Source: Lawsonella clevelandensis
GTDB taxonomy: Bacteria > Actinomycetota > Actinomycetes > Mycobacteriales > Mycobacteriaceae
Assembly (NCBI RefSeq): GCF_003241315.1
Contig: NZ_QFOZ01000001.1
Location: 372,001-436,000 of the forward strand
Reading direction: 5' to 3'
Length of the DNA stretch: 64,000 nucleotides
Position 1 is the first letter of the stretch. Each line of letters begins with the position of its first letter. Positions 52,302 to 61,794 of this stretch are shown one piece after another. Made by a program: the position numbers and the translations under genes. The notes beneath the pieces are model-generated. The model saw nothing but the letters and a program-made list of their open reading frames with translations. It was not told the origin of the DNA and made no database searches.

Positions 52302-53627
52302 GTGATCGAATTCGACAGTATTGAACAGGCCATTGCAGATATTCGTGCAGGCCGTCCTGTCGTAGTTGTTGACGATGAGAACCGTGAAAATGAGGGCGAT
52401 CTCATCTTCGCTGCAGAAAAAGCAACACCAGAGCTACTTGCGTTTATGATCCGCTACACCTCGGGCTATATCTGCGTCGGTATGGAGGGGGAATTATGCG
52501 ACCGCCTCCATCTTCCGGCAATGGTGCTCCACAGTGAAGATCCTCGACACACTGCCTATACGATCACTGTTGACGCAGCACAGCACACGACCACAGGTAT
52601 TTCTGCGACAGATCGTTCTCGCACTATAAAAACTCTGGCGGACCCCACCTCTGGACCAGCCAGTTTGAACCGCCCTGGACATGTCCTTCCCCTACGAGCC
52701 GTTCCTGGCGGTGTTCTTAAGCGAGCAGGACATACGGAAGCTTCTGTGGATCTAGCGCGACTAGCCGGATGTACACCAGCTGGGGCACTGTGCGAGATTG
52801 TGTCAGAAAATGATCCCACTACGATGGCTCATGCGGAGGAACTGCGGGACTGGTCACATAAGCATGGTCTCTCCATGATTTCCATTAAGGATCTCATTGA
52901 GTGGCGCCGTCAGCATGAGAAACTTGTTGAACGAGTAACTGATACTAATCTACCTACCGCTTATGGCAATTTCCGTATTGTTGGTTATCGTTCCCTTATT
53001 GATGGACAAGAGCACGTCGCAGTTGTGAAAGGTGACGTTGCTGCCAATGATGGACAAGACGTTTTAGTCAGAGTCCATTCCGAATGCCTTACTGGTGATG
53101 TTTTCGGTTCCCGCAGATGCGACTGTGGGCCGCAGCTCCACCGTTCTCTCCGCATGATCGATGACGAGGGGAGGGGCATTGTTCTCTATCTCCGTGGACA
53201 TGAAGGACGCGGAATTGGTTTGTTGAATAAGCTTCGTGCCTACCATCTACAAGATGAGGGTGAAGACACCGTGGATGCAAACCTGAAGCTTGGTCTTCCC
53301 GCGGATGCGCGTGAGTATGCTTCTGCGGCACAGATTCTTTATGACCTGGGTGTACGGTCAATGCGTCTGCTAACGAATAATCCAGATAAGCAGGAGGGGC
53401 TGGAAGGCTACGGAGTAGAGATTGCGGAGCGTGCGCATTTACCGCTGGACGTTACCCCTGAAAACCTTACGTATTTGCGTACGAAGCGTGACCGTATGGG
53501 GCATGTGTTGGAAGACCTTGACGCTGTAGTAGGTAGTGCTACAAGTGATGTGCAAAGTTCCGCCTGGATTGAGCATGATCATACTCGTCATGTGTCGGGA
53601 TGCACGCACGATCATGAGGAGCATTAA
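52302..53627 (+). CDS. ribBA: Bifunctional DHBP synthase / GTP cyclohydrolase II RibBA
   Basis: 441-residue fusion. The N-terminal half (to about 205) is DHBP synthase: VVVDDENRENEGDL, RYTSGYICVGME, RPGHVLPLRAVPGGV and GHTEASVDLARLAG. The C-terminal half is GTP cyclohydrolase II with zinc Cys in VHSECLTGDVFGSRRCDCGPQL, and YLRGHEGRGIGLLNKL. Both halves seem intact. The tail, from about residue 420, is His-rich and contains one Cys (EHDHTRHVSGCTHDHEEH). The GTG start at 52302 is preceded by CACGAGGAGCGCTGCACCA. Confidence 0.95.
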   Translation: MIEFDSIEQAIADIRAGRPVVVVDDENRENEGDLIFAAEKATPELLAFMIRYTSGYICVGMEGELCDRLHLPAMVLHSEDPRHTAYTITVDAAQHTTTGISATDRSRTIKTLADPTSGPASLNRPGHVLPLRAVPGGVLKRAGHTEASVDLARLAGCTPAGALCEIVSENDPTTMAHAEELRDWSHKHGLSMISIKDLIEWRRQHEKLVERVTDTNLPTAYGNFRIVGYRSLIDGQEHVAVVKGDVAANDGQDVLVRVHSECLTGDVFGSRRCDCGPQLHRSLRMIDDEGRGIVLYLRGHEGRGIGLLNKLRAYHLQDEGEDTVDANLKLGLPADAREYASAAQILYDLGVRSMRLLTNNPDKQEGLEGYGVEIAERAHLPLDVTPENLTYLRTKRDRMGHVLEDLDAVVGSATSDVQSSAWIEHDHTRHVSGCTHDHEEH

Positions 53628-53717
53628 TACCTTCGTAAGGACGTTAGCCACCATCACGGTAGGATGGTGACTGCGCATGTCCCACACATAACCCTAGTAT
53701 CTCATTTAGGAGCAGAC

Positions 53718-54194
53718 ATGGCTGAAGCAGGCCGTCCTGGTATTTCCTCTATTGACGCCACTGGCATGCGAGTAGGCATCGTTGCTGCGCAGTGGAATGC
53801 CGAACTGTGCAATCAAATGTTGAGCCGTGCTTGCGCAGTTGCGGAGGAGGCCGGTGCTACTGTCGATGTCTCCCGAGTGGCCGGTTCTATTGAACTGCCT
53901 GTTATTGCCCAACAATTTGCCCGAACGCATGATGCTGTTGTGGCAATTGGAGTCGTCATTCGTGGTGATACTGCACATTTCGATTATGTGTGTCAGTCTG
54001 TCACCGATGGTCTTACACGGGTAGCTCTCGATGAAAGTACACCTGTCGGAAATGCTGTATTGACAGTGAACACCGTAGAGCAAGCCCATGCACGCGCAGG
54101 ATATGCAGACTCTGTAGAGGATAAGGGAGGCGAAGCCACGTATGCTGCGCTAGAAGTTGCTTGCGAGCTTAAGCGTCTTCGCCGCATGGATTAA
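53718..54194 (+). CDS. ribH: 6,7-Dimethyl-8-ribityllumazine synthase
   Basis: Condenses the RibB and RibD products into lumazine, the substrate of RibE. From ATG 53718, with TAGGAGCAGAC upstream, it has 158 residues: VGIVAAQWNAELCNQML, VAGSIELPVIAQ, VAIGVVIRGDTAHFDYVC (with the catalytic His), and PVGNAVLTVNT. The open frame extends upstream but without a ribosome site. With ribD, ribE, ribB and ribBA it completes the core pathway apart from the RibD-product phosphatase. Confidence 0.95.
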   Translation: MAEAGRPGISSIDATGMRVGIVAAQWNAELCNQMLSRACAVAEEAGATVDVSRVAGSIELPVIAQQFARTHDAVVAIGVVIRGDTAHFDYVCQSVTDGLTRVALDESTPVGNAVLTVNTVEQAHARAGYADSVEDKGGEATYAALEVACELKRLRRMD

Positions 54195-54199
54195 ATCTG

Positions 54200-56128
54200 A
54201 TGGGTTCACCAGCAGATTTTCGTCCCGCTCCGGGAACAATCCCTACTAAACCGGGAGTGTATCGTTTTCGGGATAGTTATGGTCGTGTCATCTATGTTGG
54301 TAAGGCAAAAAATCTCCGTAACCGACTGAACTCTTATTTTGTCTCTCCGGAGAATGTACGCTCGCTATCTCGTCGTATGCTGAACCAGGCAGCCAGTGTG
54401 GAGTGGACTGTTGTCGCTAATGAAGGTGAAGCACTCCAACTAGAGTGGACCTGGATCCAGCATTTTTCACCACGTTTCAACATTCAGTTCCGAGATGATA
54501 AATCCTATCCTCTTCTGGCGATTTCTACGGCAGAGACGTTCCCACGTGTATGGGTGTATCGCGGAGCACGGCGTAAAAACGTGGAATATTTTGGTCCTTA
54601 TACAAAGGTCGGGGCATTGCGTGACACTCTCGACCAACTCACCAAAGTTTTTCCTGTCCGTACGTGCACTAAGGGTGTTTTTAATCGGCATACGGCACTT
54701 GGCAGACCCTGTCTTCTTGGCTACATCGGTAAATGCTGTGCGCCTTGTGTAGGGAAAATAGAACCAGATGAGTATCATGCACTCATTACTCAGCTGGAAC
54801 GCTTCTTAAGCGGACAGGATAAGGACATTGTCCGTACATTAACAGCGGAGATGAATGCGGCGTCTGCCGAACTCGATTTTGAAAAAGCAGCGCGTCTACG
54901 AGACCACATTGCGGCTTTACAAGCGGTATTGGAAAAACAGACTGTTGTCCTACAGGAAACTATGGATGCGGATGTTATTGGCATCGCCACTGATGAGATT
55001 GAAGCTTCTGTGCAGCTCTTCCGGTTTCGGCATGGTCGTATTGTGGGGCAGCAAGGATGGGTCATTTCTAAAACGGGTGATGCGGATTTAGGAGAGTGGG
55101 AAAAGGGAACACCGGATCCTGCTGTGCCTTTTATTGCGGAGAGTTTTCTTTCCCAGTTTTATAACACGCACACCGATGACATTCCACGGCTTATTCTTGT
55201 TCCAGAAATTCCCACCCAGTGCGAGGAAATTTCAGCGCAATTAGATGCACTCCGCCATGCCCATGTAGAGATTCGTCAACCGCAACGGGGTGATTTGGTT
55301 CGTATTCTCGACACAGTCACGGATAATGCCGCAGAAGCGTTGCGGCAACATAAATTGAAGAGAGCTTCTGATCTTACGTCACGGTCACGTGCATTAGAGG
55401 AATTACAGACATATTTAGGCCTAGAAAATCCACCACTACGTATTGAATGTACTGATATTAGCCATATTCAAGGGACAGATGTAGTGGCCTCATTAGTTGT
55501 TTTCGAGGATGGTTTGCCGCGTAAATCAGATTATCGGACTTATCTTATTAAAGATGCTGCAGGAGATGGGAAATCAAATGACGTAGGCTCTATCGCAGAA
55601 GTTACCCGTCGACGATTCCAGCATTATGCAGAAGATACTCGTACAGTTCCTGATGCCGAAGGGAATCTGGTGGTTTCTGAGCAGCATCGTTTTGCCTACC
55701 CCCCTCAGCTTTTCGTAGTGGACGGAGGTGCGCCGCAGGCCGCTGCAGCTGCTGCCGTATTAGAGGATCTCGGTATTACTGATATTCCAGTTGTGGGATT
55801 GGCAAAACGACTGGAGGAAGTATGGGTACCGGGCGAAGAAGAGCCGCTTATCCTGCCTCGTGATTCTGAAGCATTGTATTTGCTACAACGTGTTCGGGAT
55901 GAGTCACATAGAAGGGCTATCGGTTTTCATAGGAAGCGTCGTTCCAAGAGCATGTTGGAATCTGAACTAGAAAATGTTGACGGCGTGGGTCCTTCACTAC
56001 AGAAGGCTCTTATTAAGTACTTTGGATCATTAAAAAAATTGCGTGCTGCTTCCGTTGACGACATTGCACAGGTTCCTGGCTTTGGCCACTACCGTGCCCA
56101 AAAAGTTTATGCCGCTCTTCATCCATAA
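54200..56128 (+). CDS. uvrC: Excinuclease ABC subunit C
   Basis: Endonuclease making both incisions in nucleotide excision repair. The 642 residues run: GIY-YIG domain (KPGVYRFRDSYGRVIYVGKAKNLRNRL; core GRVIYVGKAKN), Cys-rich segment (RPCLLGYIGKCCAPCVG), UVR motif near residue 220 (ELDFEKAARLRDHIAAL), RNase H-like domain (ECTDISHIQGTDVVASLVVF, VDGGAPQA) and C-terminal helix-hairpin-helix pairs (VDGVGPSLQKALIKYFGSL). It starts 5 bases after ribH. Length is usual. Confidence 0.96.
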   Translation: MGSPADFRPAPGTIPTKPGVYRFRDSYGRVIYVGKAKNLRNRLNSYFVSPENVRSLSRRMLNQAASVEWTVVANEGEALQLEWTWIQHFSPRFNIQFRDDKSYPLLAISTAETFPRVWVYRGARRKNVEYFGPYTKVGALRDTLDQLTKVFPVRTCTKGVFNRHTALGRPCLLGYIGKCCAPCVGKIEPDEYHALITQLERFLSGQDKDIVRTLTAEMNAASAELDFEKAARLRDHIAALQAVLEKQTVVLQETMDADVIGIATDEIEASVQLFRFRHGRIVGQQGWVISKTGDADLGEWEKGTPDPAVPFIAESFLSQFYNTHTDDIPRLILVPEIPTQCEEISAQLDALRHAHVEIRQPQRGDLVRILDTVTDNAAEALRQHKLKRASDLTSRSRALEELQTYLGLENPPLRIECTDISHIQGTDVVASLVVFEDGLPRKSDYRTYLIKDAAGDGKSNDVGSIAEVTRRRFQHYAEDTRTVPDAEGNLVVSEQHRFAYPPQLFVVDGGAPQAAAAAAVLEDLGITDIPVVGLAKRLEEVWVPGEEEPLILPRDSEALYLLQRVRDESHRRAIGFHRKRRSKSMLESELENVDGVGPSLQKALIKYFGSLKKLRAASVDDIAQVPGFGHYRAQKVYAALHP

Positions 56129-56150
56129 ATCTGGCACACTAGAGAGGAGA

Positions 56151-57080
56151 ATGGGCATAACAACTAATGCTCATATTGTAGATTCACGAGAGAGTGAGGC
56201 TCGTCCTGTGTCTACCGATCCACTTGAGATCGTCCTTATTACGGGTATGTCTGGTGCTGGCCGTGGCACTGCAGCACGGCTATTGGAAGAGTTCGGCTGG
56301 TATGTTGTCGATAATCTACCGCTGGAACTGATTGTTCGTACAGCAGAAATAACGCAGAATTCTAAGCGAGATATTCGCCGTCTCGCTATTGTTACTGATG
56401 TTCGCTCCCAAAATTTCTCTGGCTCACTGGATTTCGTTGTTCATGAGTTACGTGCGCGCGGGTGGTCTCCACGTGTATTATTCCTCGATGCCACAGACGA
56501 GGTTCTCATTCGCCGTTATAACCAGCTTCGTAAAACTCGTCCCTTGCAAGATAAACGCCCTTTGGAGGAGGGTATTAGGGATGAGCGGGAACTCCTTGCC
56601 GATCTTAAAAACCATGCTGATCTAGTTGTTGATACATCACGTCTGACCAGCACGAAATTGCGTGAACGTCTTTCTGAGTTTCGTGCGTCCGGTGATAAGG
56701 GGCTAGATATTATTGTTGAATCCTTCGGGTTCAAATATGGTGTTCCATTGGATGCTGATTTCGTTGTTGACATGCGTTTTCTCCCCAATCCTTATTGGGT
56801 ACCAACGCTGCGCCCCCATTCCGGTTTAGACTCCGGAGTATCTGAATATGTCCTCAACAATAAAGTGGCAGCAGAGTTTATTGATAACTTTGCTCGTATG
56901 ATCGTTCTAGCCACTCCTGGTTATAGAGCAGAGGGGAAGGCCTATGTCCTTCTGGGAGTGGGATGTACAGGGGGAAAACATCGTTCTGTCGCTACTACGA
57001 TGGAGCTCACTCGTCGTCTCGCAGAAGCGCTTCCAGATGCTAATGTGACGGCGGTGCATCGGGATTTAGGTCGCGAATAA
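56151..57080 (+). CDS. rapZ: RapZ-family nucleotide-binding protein
   Basis: In E. coli RapZ guides decay of the small RNA GlmZ; in Actinobacteria the role is not settled. From ATG 56151, after AGAGAGGAGA, it has 309 residues. The P-loop reads GMSGAGRGTAARLL with Arg38 in place of the Walker A Lys, a substitution shared by Mycobacteriales homologues. The C-terminal domain is well conserved (VESFGFKYGVP, DMRFLPNPYW, GCTGGKHRSVA). It is followed directly by whiA; the usual intervening yvcK is not here. Confidence 0.93.
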   Translation: MGITTNAHIVDSRESEARPVSTDPLEIVLITGMSGAGRGTAARLLEEFGWYVVDNLPLELIVRTAEITQNSKRDIRRLAIVTDVRSQNFSGSLDFVVHELRARGWSPRVLFLDATDEVLIRRYNQLRKTRPLQDKRPLEEGIRDERELLADLKNHADLVVDTSRLTSTKLRERLSEFRASGDKGLDIIVESFGFKYGVPLDADFVVDMRFLPNPYWVPTLRPHSGLDSGVSEYVLNNKVAAEFIDNFARMIVLATPGYRAEGKAYVLLGVGCTGGKHRSVATTMELTRRLAEALPDANVTAVHRDLGRE

Positions 57081-57125
57081 CCCAGGAATATAGGCCTGCG
57101 GTGGGAAGAAGAGGAAGGTAATTCT

Positions 57126-58112
57126 GTGTCATTGACGGCAGAGCTTAAGGAAGAACTAGCAAAAGTTGCTGTCCCTCGTCGAGATCCATTGATCGCCGAG
57201 ATAGCAACGCTATTGCGTTTTGTCGGTAGTCTTCACCCTAATGGCACAAGAGTTGAATTAAAGGCTGAAGTTGATTCGGAGCCAATTGCTCGCAGAGTCG
57301 TAGCAGCGGTAGAGCATCTGTACCACCTTTCCATGGAACTCAATATCCTTGGTTCGGGTGAAAATAGTCCGCACCGCTATTTGCTGCAGCTTAATTCTCA
57401 CGGTACTGATCTTGCTCGATTATTGGGTCTGATTGATCGTCGGGGAGTACCGGTTAGAGGTATTCCCGCAGCAGTAGTGGCGGGATCTGTGGAGGATTCA
57501 GCCGCCGCATGGAGGGGTGCTTTCCTCGCTCATGGATCTCTTACTGAACCTGGTAGGTCAAACTCATTAGAAATAACCTGTCCCTGTTCTGAGGCTGCGC
57601 TAGCGATGGTGGGAACAGCGCGGCGTCTTAATGTCACTGCCAAATCTCGCGAAGTACGGGGGAGTGACCGGGTTGTGATCAGAGATGCTGAGCAGATCGG
57701 TAAAATGCTTCGTACTATTGGCGCTCCTGAGACCTATAAAGTGTGGGAGGAGCAGCGTAAACGGCGTGAAGTCCGGGCTACTGCTAACCGTTTGGCCAAT
57801 TTTGACGATGCTAATCTACGGCGATCAGCACGTGCGGCTGTGGCATCTGCTGCGCGTGTCGAAAGAGCCATAGAGATTTTGGGTGACGATATTCCCGAAC
57901 ATCTTTTGGCGGCTGGCCTATTGAGGCTTGAACACCGGCAGGCTTCTTTGGAGGAATTGGGCCGTCTAGCTAATCCTCCTATGACGAAAGATGCTGTGGC
58001 AGGACGTATTCGACGCTTACTTTCTCTCGCTGATCGGCGTGCAGAAGAATTAGGCGTGCCTGACACTGAAACCGCTGCAGCAGCATGTAATCCAGATATA
58101 CTCAATATGTAA
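57126..58112 (+). CDS. whiA: WhiA sporulation/cell-division transcription regulator
   Basis: DNA-binding protein conserved in Gram-positives; in Streptomyces it controls sporulation septation with WhiB, in others it affects division. 328 residues: an N-terminal LAGLIDADG-homing-endonuclease-like domain lacking catalytic residues (LTAELKEELAKV, WRGAFLAHGSLTEP, and RRLNVTAKSREVRG) and a C-terminal helix-turn-helix (LRLEHRQASLEELGRLANPPMTKDAVAGRIRRLL; core LEELGRLANPPMTKDAV). GTG 57126 after GAAGAGGAAGGTAATTCT. The 274-base gap before gap follows. Confidence 0.95.
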   Translation: MSLTAELKEELAKVAVPRRDPLIAEIATLLRFVGSLHPNGTRVELKAEVDSEPIARRVVAAVEHLYHLSMELNILGSGENSPHRYLLQLNSHGTDLARLLGLIDRRGVPVRGIPAAVVAGSVEDSAAAWRGAFLAHGSLTEPGRSNSLEITCPCSEAALAMVGTARRLNVTAKSREVRGSDRVVIRDAEQIGKMLRTIGAPETYKVWEEQRKRREVRATANRLANFDDANLRRSARAAVASAARVERAIEILGDDIPEHLLAAGLLRLEHRQASLEELGRLANPPMTKDAVAGRIRRLLSLADRRAEELGVPDTETAAAACNPDILNM

Positions 58113-58386
58113 TAGATTATGAGACAATATATTAAGATTATTTTCTTTATTCCTCATTCGTAATGAGGTAGAACAAAATGGTCAAATGCGTAGACACACC
58201 ATCAATGTGACGCGAATGCTGTCAGATATTATGTGTGTTTTTAATCACATGGACTAGTTGGCGACCTGGGGATACCCCATTTTGAATGATCAAAATAGTG
58301 CGAATTACAGGTTTAGCCACTATTCTTGGACTTGCTGGTGATCGAGAAATATCACCCAAACAGAACATCTATTTAAGGAGCTTATT
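58113..58386 (+). promoter_or_regulatory. Upstream region of gap with two inverted repeats
   Basis: No coding sequence is supported in these 274 bases. A 7-bp hairpin CCTCATT/AATGAGG sits at 58152-58168 and may weakly terminate whiA or act as a binding site. A second perfect repeat ATTTTGA (58279-58285)/TCAAAAT (58290-58296) lies about 90 bases before the gap start, in the expected promoter area, and looks like an operator. No confident -35/-10 pair was picked out. The gap ribosome site is AAGGAG before GTG 58387. Confidence 0.45.
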
Positions 58387-59403
<1,017 letters not shown>

Positions 59404-59468
59404 ACTAGTAAGAGCATAGGCCATCGAACTTACCCGCCGTGGTCGTAATTCGATGACGATGTAGACTC

Positions 59469-59508
59469 CGAGCCTGGCCTATCATTCGATAGGCCAGGCT
59501 CGTTGTTT
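59469..59508 (+). terminator. Intrinsic terminator after gap
   Basis: CGAGCCTGGCCTAT (59469-59482) and its exact complement at 59489-59502 form a 14-bp stem with a 6-base loop, followed by TTGTTT. It separates gap from pgk. Confidence 0.88.
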
Positions 59509-59516
59509 ACCTTGAC

Positions 59517-59571
59517 CCTTGATAATGACAATCAAGGATAACAATCTCATTTCGTGTAGCACTCTCTACAC
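59517..59571 (+). promoter_or_regulatory. Inverted repeats in the pgk upstream region
   Basis: CCTTGAT (59517-59523) and ATCAAGG (59531-59537) are perfect complements 7 bases apart. TTGACC at 59512-59517 and GATAAC at 59537-59542 could be a -35/-10 pair with a 19-base spacer, so the repeat would lie within the promoter. A further 6-bp stem GTGTAG/CTACAC at 59554-59571 would fall in the leader of the transcript. Confidence 0.4.
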
Positions 59572-59593
59572 ACGTTCATTGGAGAATAAAGTT

Positions 59594-60805
59594 ATGGCAG
59601 TCCAAACTTTGGACGATCTTCTGGCTGAAGGTGTTGCTGGTCGTACGGTTCTCGTCCGTTCTGACCTTAACGTTCCTCTCAAAGATGGTGTGATTACTGA
59701 TCCAGGCCGTATCACAGCATCCCTTCCTACTCTTAAGGCTTTGCTCAAAGGTGGAGCTCGCGTCATTGTCTGTGCCCACCTTGGTCGTCCTAAAGGCGAA
59801 GCAAATCCTGCTTTCTCCCTTGCTCCAGTTGCTGAAGAACTCAGCAAACAGCTTGGCCAGTTCGTTCAGATTGCTGATGATGTCACGGGACCCGATGCTG
59901 TAGAACGCGCTCGTGGTCTTAACGATGGCGATATCCTACTGCTACAGAATGTTCGATACGACGCCCGCGAAACCTCTAAAGATGAAGCAGAGCGTCAGTC
60001 TCTTGCAAAAGAATATGCTGCTCTCACTGGTGACAACGGTGCTTTTGTGTCCGATGGCTTTGGCGTTGTCCACCGCAAGCAAGCCTCCGTTTACGATGTC
60101 GCTAAGCTCCTCCCTGCCTATGCTGGCAAACTCGTTGAGCATGAGGTGACCACCCTTTCTCAACTCGTTGAGAATCCTGCCCGTCCCTATGCTGTAGTGC
60201 TGGGTGGTTCCAAGGTCTCCGACAAGCTTGGCGTTATTGAGTCTCTCGCGCCTAAGGCGGACACCCTCGTTATTGGTGGCGGTATGTGCTTCACCTTCCT
60301 CAAGGCGCAGGGCTACGAAGTTGGTACTTCACTCCTTGAAGAAGACATGGTTGATACCTGCAAGGAGCTTCTTAAGAAGTACGGCGATGTTATCGCCCTT
60401 CCCGTTGATATTGTCGTTGCCGATAAGTTTGCGAAGGATGCCAACGCGAAGACTGTTGCCGCAAACGAAATTCCCGATGGTTGGATGGGTCTTGACGTAG
60501 GACCAAAGTCCGTTGAGAAATTTGCTGGACGTCTTGCTGAAGCAAAGGCCATCTTCTGGAATGGCCCGGCCGGCGTCTTCGAATTCGAAAAGTTCTCCGA
60601 TGGTACTCGTGGCGTTGCTGAAGCTATTATCGCTGCTACTTCCCATGGCGCTTTCTCTGTTGTCGGTGGTGGAGATTCCGCTGCAGCAGTTCGTACCCTT
60701 GGTCTCAACGAAGATGGTTTCTCCCACATCTCTACCGGTGGTGGCGCTTCCCTCGAACTTCTTGAGGGTAAAGAACTTCCCGGTATTGCCGTTCTACAAA
60801 AGTAA
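59594..60805 (+). CDS. pgk: Phosphoglycerate kinase
   Basis: Makes ATP and 3-phosphoglycerate from 1,3-bisphosphoglycerate. From ATG 59594, after TGGAGAATAAAG, it has 403 residues: VLVRSDLNVPL, ILLLQNVRYD, VSDGFGVVHRKQASVYDV, VLGGSKVSDKL, IGGGMCFTFLKAQG, FWNGPAGVFE and the ATP-binding VVGGGDSAAAV. The open frame extends 25 codons further up, into the leader, and is rejected. FVSDGFGVVHR has VV where AF (DAFGTAHR) is common. It is followed by tpiA after 29 bases. Confidence 0.97.
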   Translation: MAVQTLDDLLAEGVAGRTVLVRSDLNVPLKDGVITDPGRITASLPTLKALLKGGARVIVCAHLGRPKGEANPAFSLAPVAEELSKQLGQFVQIADDVTGPDAVERARGLNDGDILLLQNVRYDARETSKDEAERQSLAKEYAALTGDNGAFVSDGFGVVHRKQASVYDVAKLLPAYAGKLVEHEVTTLSQLVENPARPYAVVLGGSKVSDKLGVIESLAPKADTLVIGGGMCFTFLKAQGYEVGTSLLEEDMVDTCKELLKKYGDVIALPVDIVVADKFAKDANAKTVAANEIPDGWMGLDVGPKSVEKFAGRLAEAKAIFWNGPAGVFEFEKFSDGTRGVAEAIIAATSHGAFSVVGGGDSAAAVRTLGLNEDGFSHISTGGGASLELLEGKELPGIAVLQK

Positions 60806-60834
60806 TGTCCTAGCCCTATCTAAGGAGAAAAACT

Positions 60835-61617
60835 ATGGCTCGCAAGCCACTTATTGCTGGTAACTGGAAGATGAATCTCAACCATCTTGAGGCCATCGCA
60901 CTAGTTCAGAAACTATCCTTCGCCCTTCCCGATAAGTACACCGAGAATGTCGATGTCGCTGTGATCCCTCCTTTCACCGATATCCGCTCTGTACAGAACG
61001 TTGTTGAAGGCGACAAACTCGCTCTTGCCTACGGTGCACAAGACATCTCCACTCATGAGTCCGGTGCCTACACGGGTGAAATCGCTCCCTCTATGCTGGA
61101 GAAACTCGGCTGCACCTATGTTGTTGTTGGCCACTCCGAGCGTCGCGAGTACCACTCTGAGAGCAACGAAGAAGTAGCTGCTAAGGCTAAGATTGCTATT
61201 GCTCATAATATGCAGCCCATCGTCTGCGTTGGTGAAGCTCTTGATATTCGTGAAAAGGGTACCCACGTTGACTTCGTCACTGCCCAGACCAAGGCTTCTC
61301 TTGCTGGTCTAAGCCGCGAAGAGCTTTCCAAGGTTGTTATTGCCTACGAGCCCATTTGGGCTATTGGTACCGGCAAGGTAGCTTCTGCTGCTGATGCTCA
61401 AGAGGTATGTGGTGCCATTCGTAAGACCATCGCTGAAATCTCTGATCAGGAACTTGCTGACTCCATGCGTATCCTTTACGGTGGATCCGTCAATGCCGGC
61501 AATGTTGCTGAGATCGTTGCTGAAGAGGACGTTGATGGCGGCCTCGTAGGCGGTGCTTCTTTGAAGGCTGACGAGTTCGCCAAACTTTGTGCGCTCGCCG
61601 CTAATTCCGCTGCGTAA
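60835..61617 (+). CDS. tpiA: Triosephosphate isomerase
   Basis: Interconverts dihydroxyacetone phosphate and glyceraldehyde 3-phosphate. 260 residues with AGNWKMNLNH (active-site Asn and Lys), VVGHSERREYH (catalytic His), IAYEPIWAIGTGKVAS (catalytic Glu and the flexible loop) and ILYGGSVNAGN, DGGLVGGASL. ATG 60835 is preceded by AAGGAGAAAAACT. It ends the pgk-tpiA unit at a terminator; ppc, found next in Corynebacterium, is absent. Confidence 0.97.
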   Translation: MARKPLIAGNWKMNLNHLEAIALVQKLSFALPDKYTENVDVAVIPPFTDIRSVQNVVEGDKLALAYGAQDISTHESGAYTGEIAPSMLEKLGCTYVVVGHSERREYHSESNEEVAAKAKIAIAHNMQPIVCVGEALDIREKGTHVDFVTAQTKASLAGLSREELSKVVIAYEPIWAIGTGKVASAADAQEVCGAIRKTIAEISDQELADSMRILYGGSVNAGNVAEIVAEEDVDGGLVGGASLKADEFAKLCALAANSAA

Positions 61618-61640
61618 CGATAAATTCTATTACGCCTAAA

Positions 61641-61679
61641 AGTAAGAGGGGTGTGTATAAAATACACGCCCCTCTTACT
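61641..61679 (+). terminator. Intrinsic terminator after tpiA
   Basis: A 17-bp stem, 61641-61657 against 61663-61679, with one G-U pair and the loop TAAAA; the core is AAGAGGGG/CCCCTCTT. Confidence 0.85.
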
Positions 61680-61731
61680 CTGCCGCTTGTGCTCTATCTC
61701 CTATACTTTGTCGTCCATAATGCGTGCCGTC

Positions 61732-61761
61732 TTCGTGTCTCTACATGTTTAACGGTATACT
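61732..61761 (+). promoter_or_regulatory. Candidate secG promoter
   Basis: TTCGTG at 61732-61737 and TATACT at 61756-61761 with an 18-base spacer. They lie downstream of the tpiA terminator and 33 bases before the secG start, where a promoter is needed. Confidence 0.45.
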
Positions 61762-61794
61762 AGCCAAGTCTGCATATAACTTACGAAGGACACC

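Noticed and set aside
56043..56150. Upstream extension of rapZ into uvrC
   Set aside because: It would overlap uvrC by 86 bases; ATG 56151 has a strong GAGAGGAGA ribosome site.
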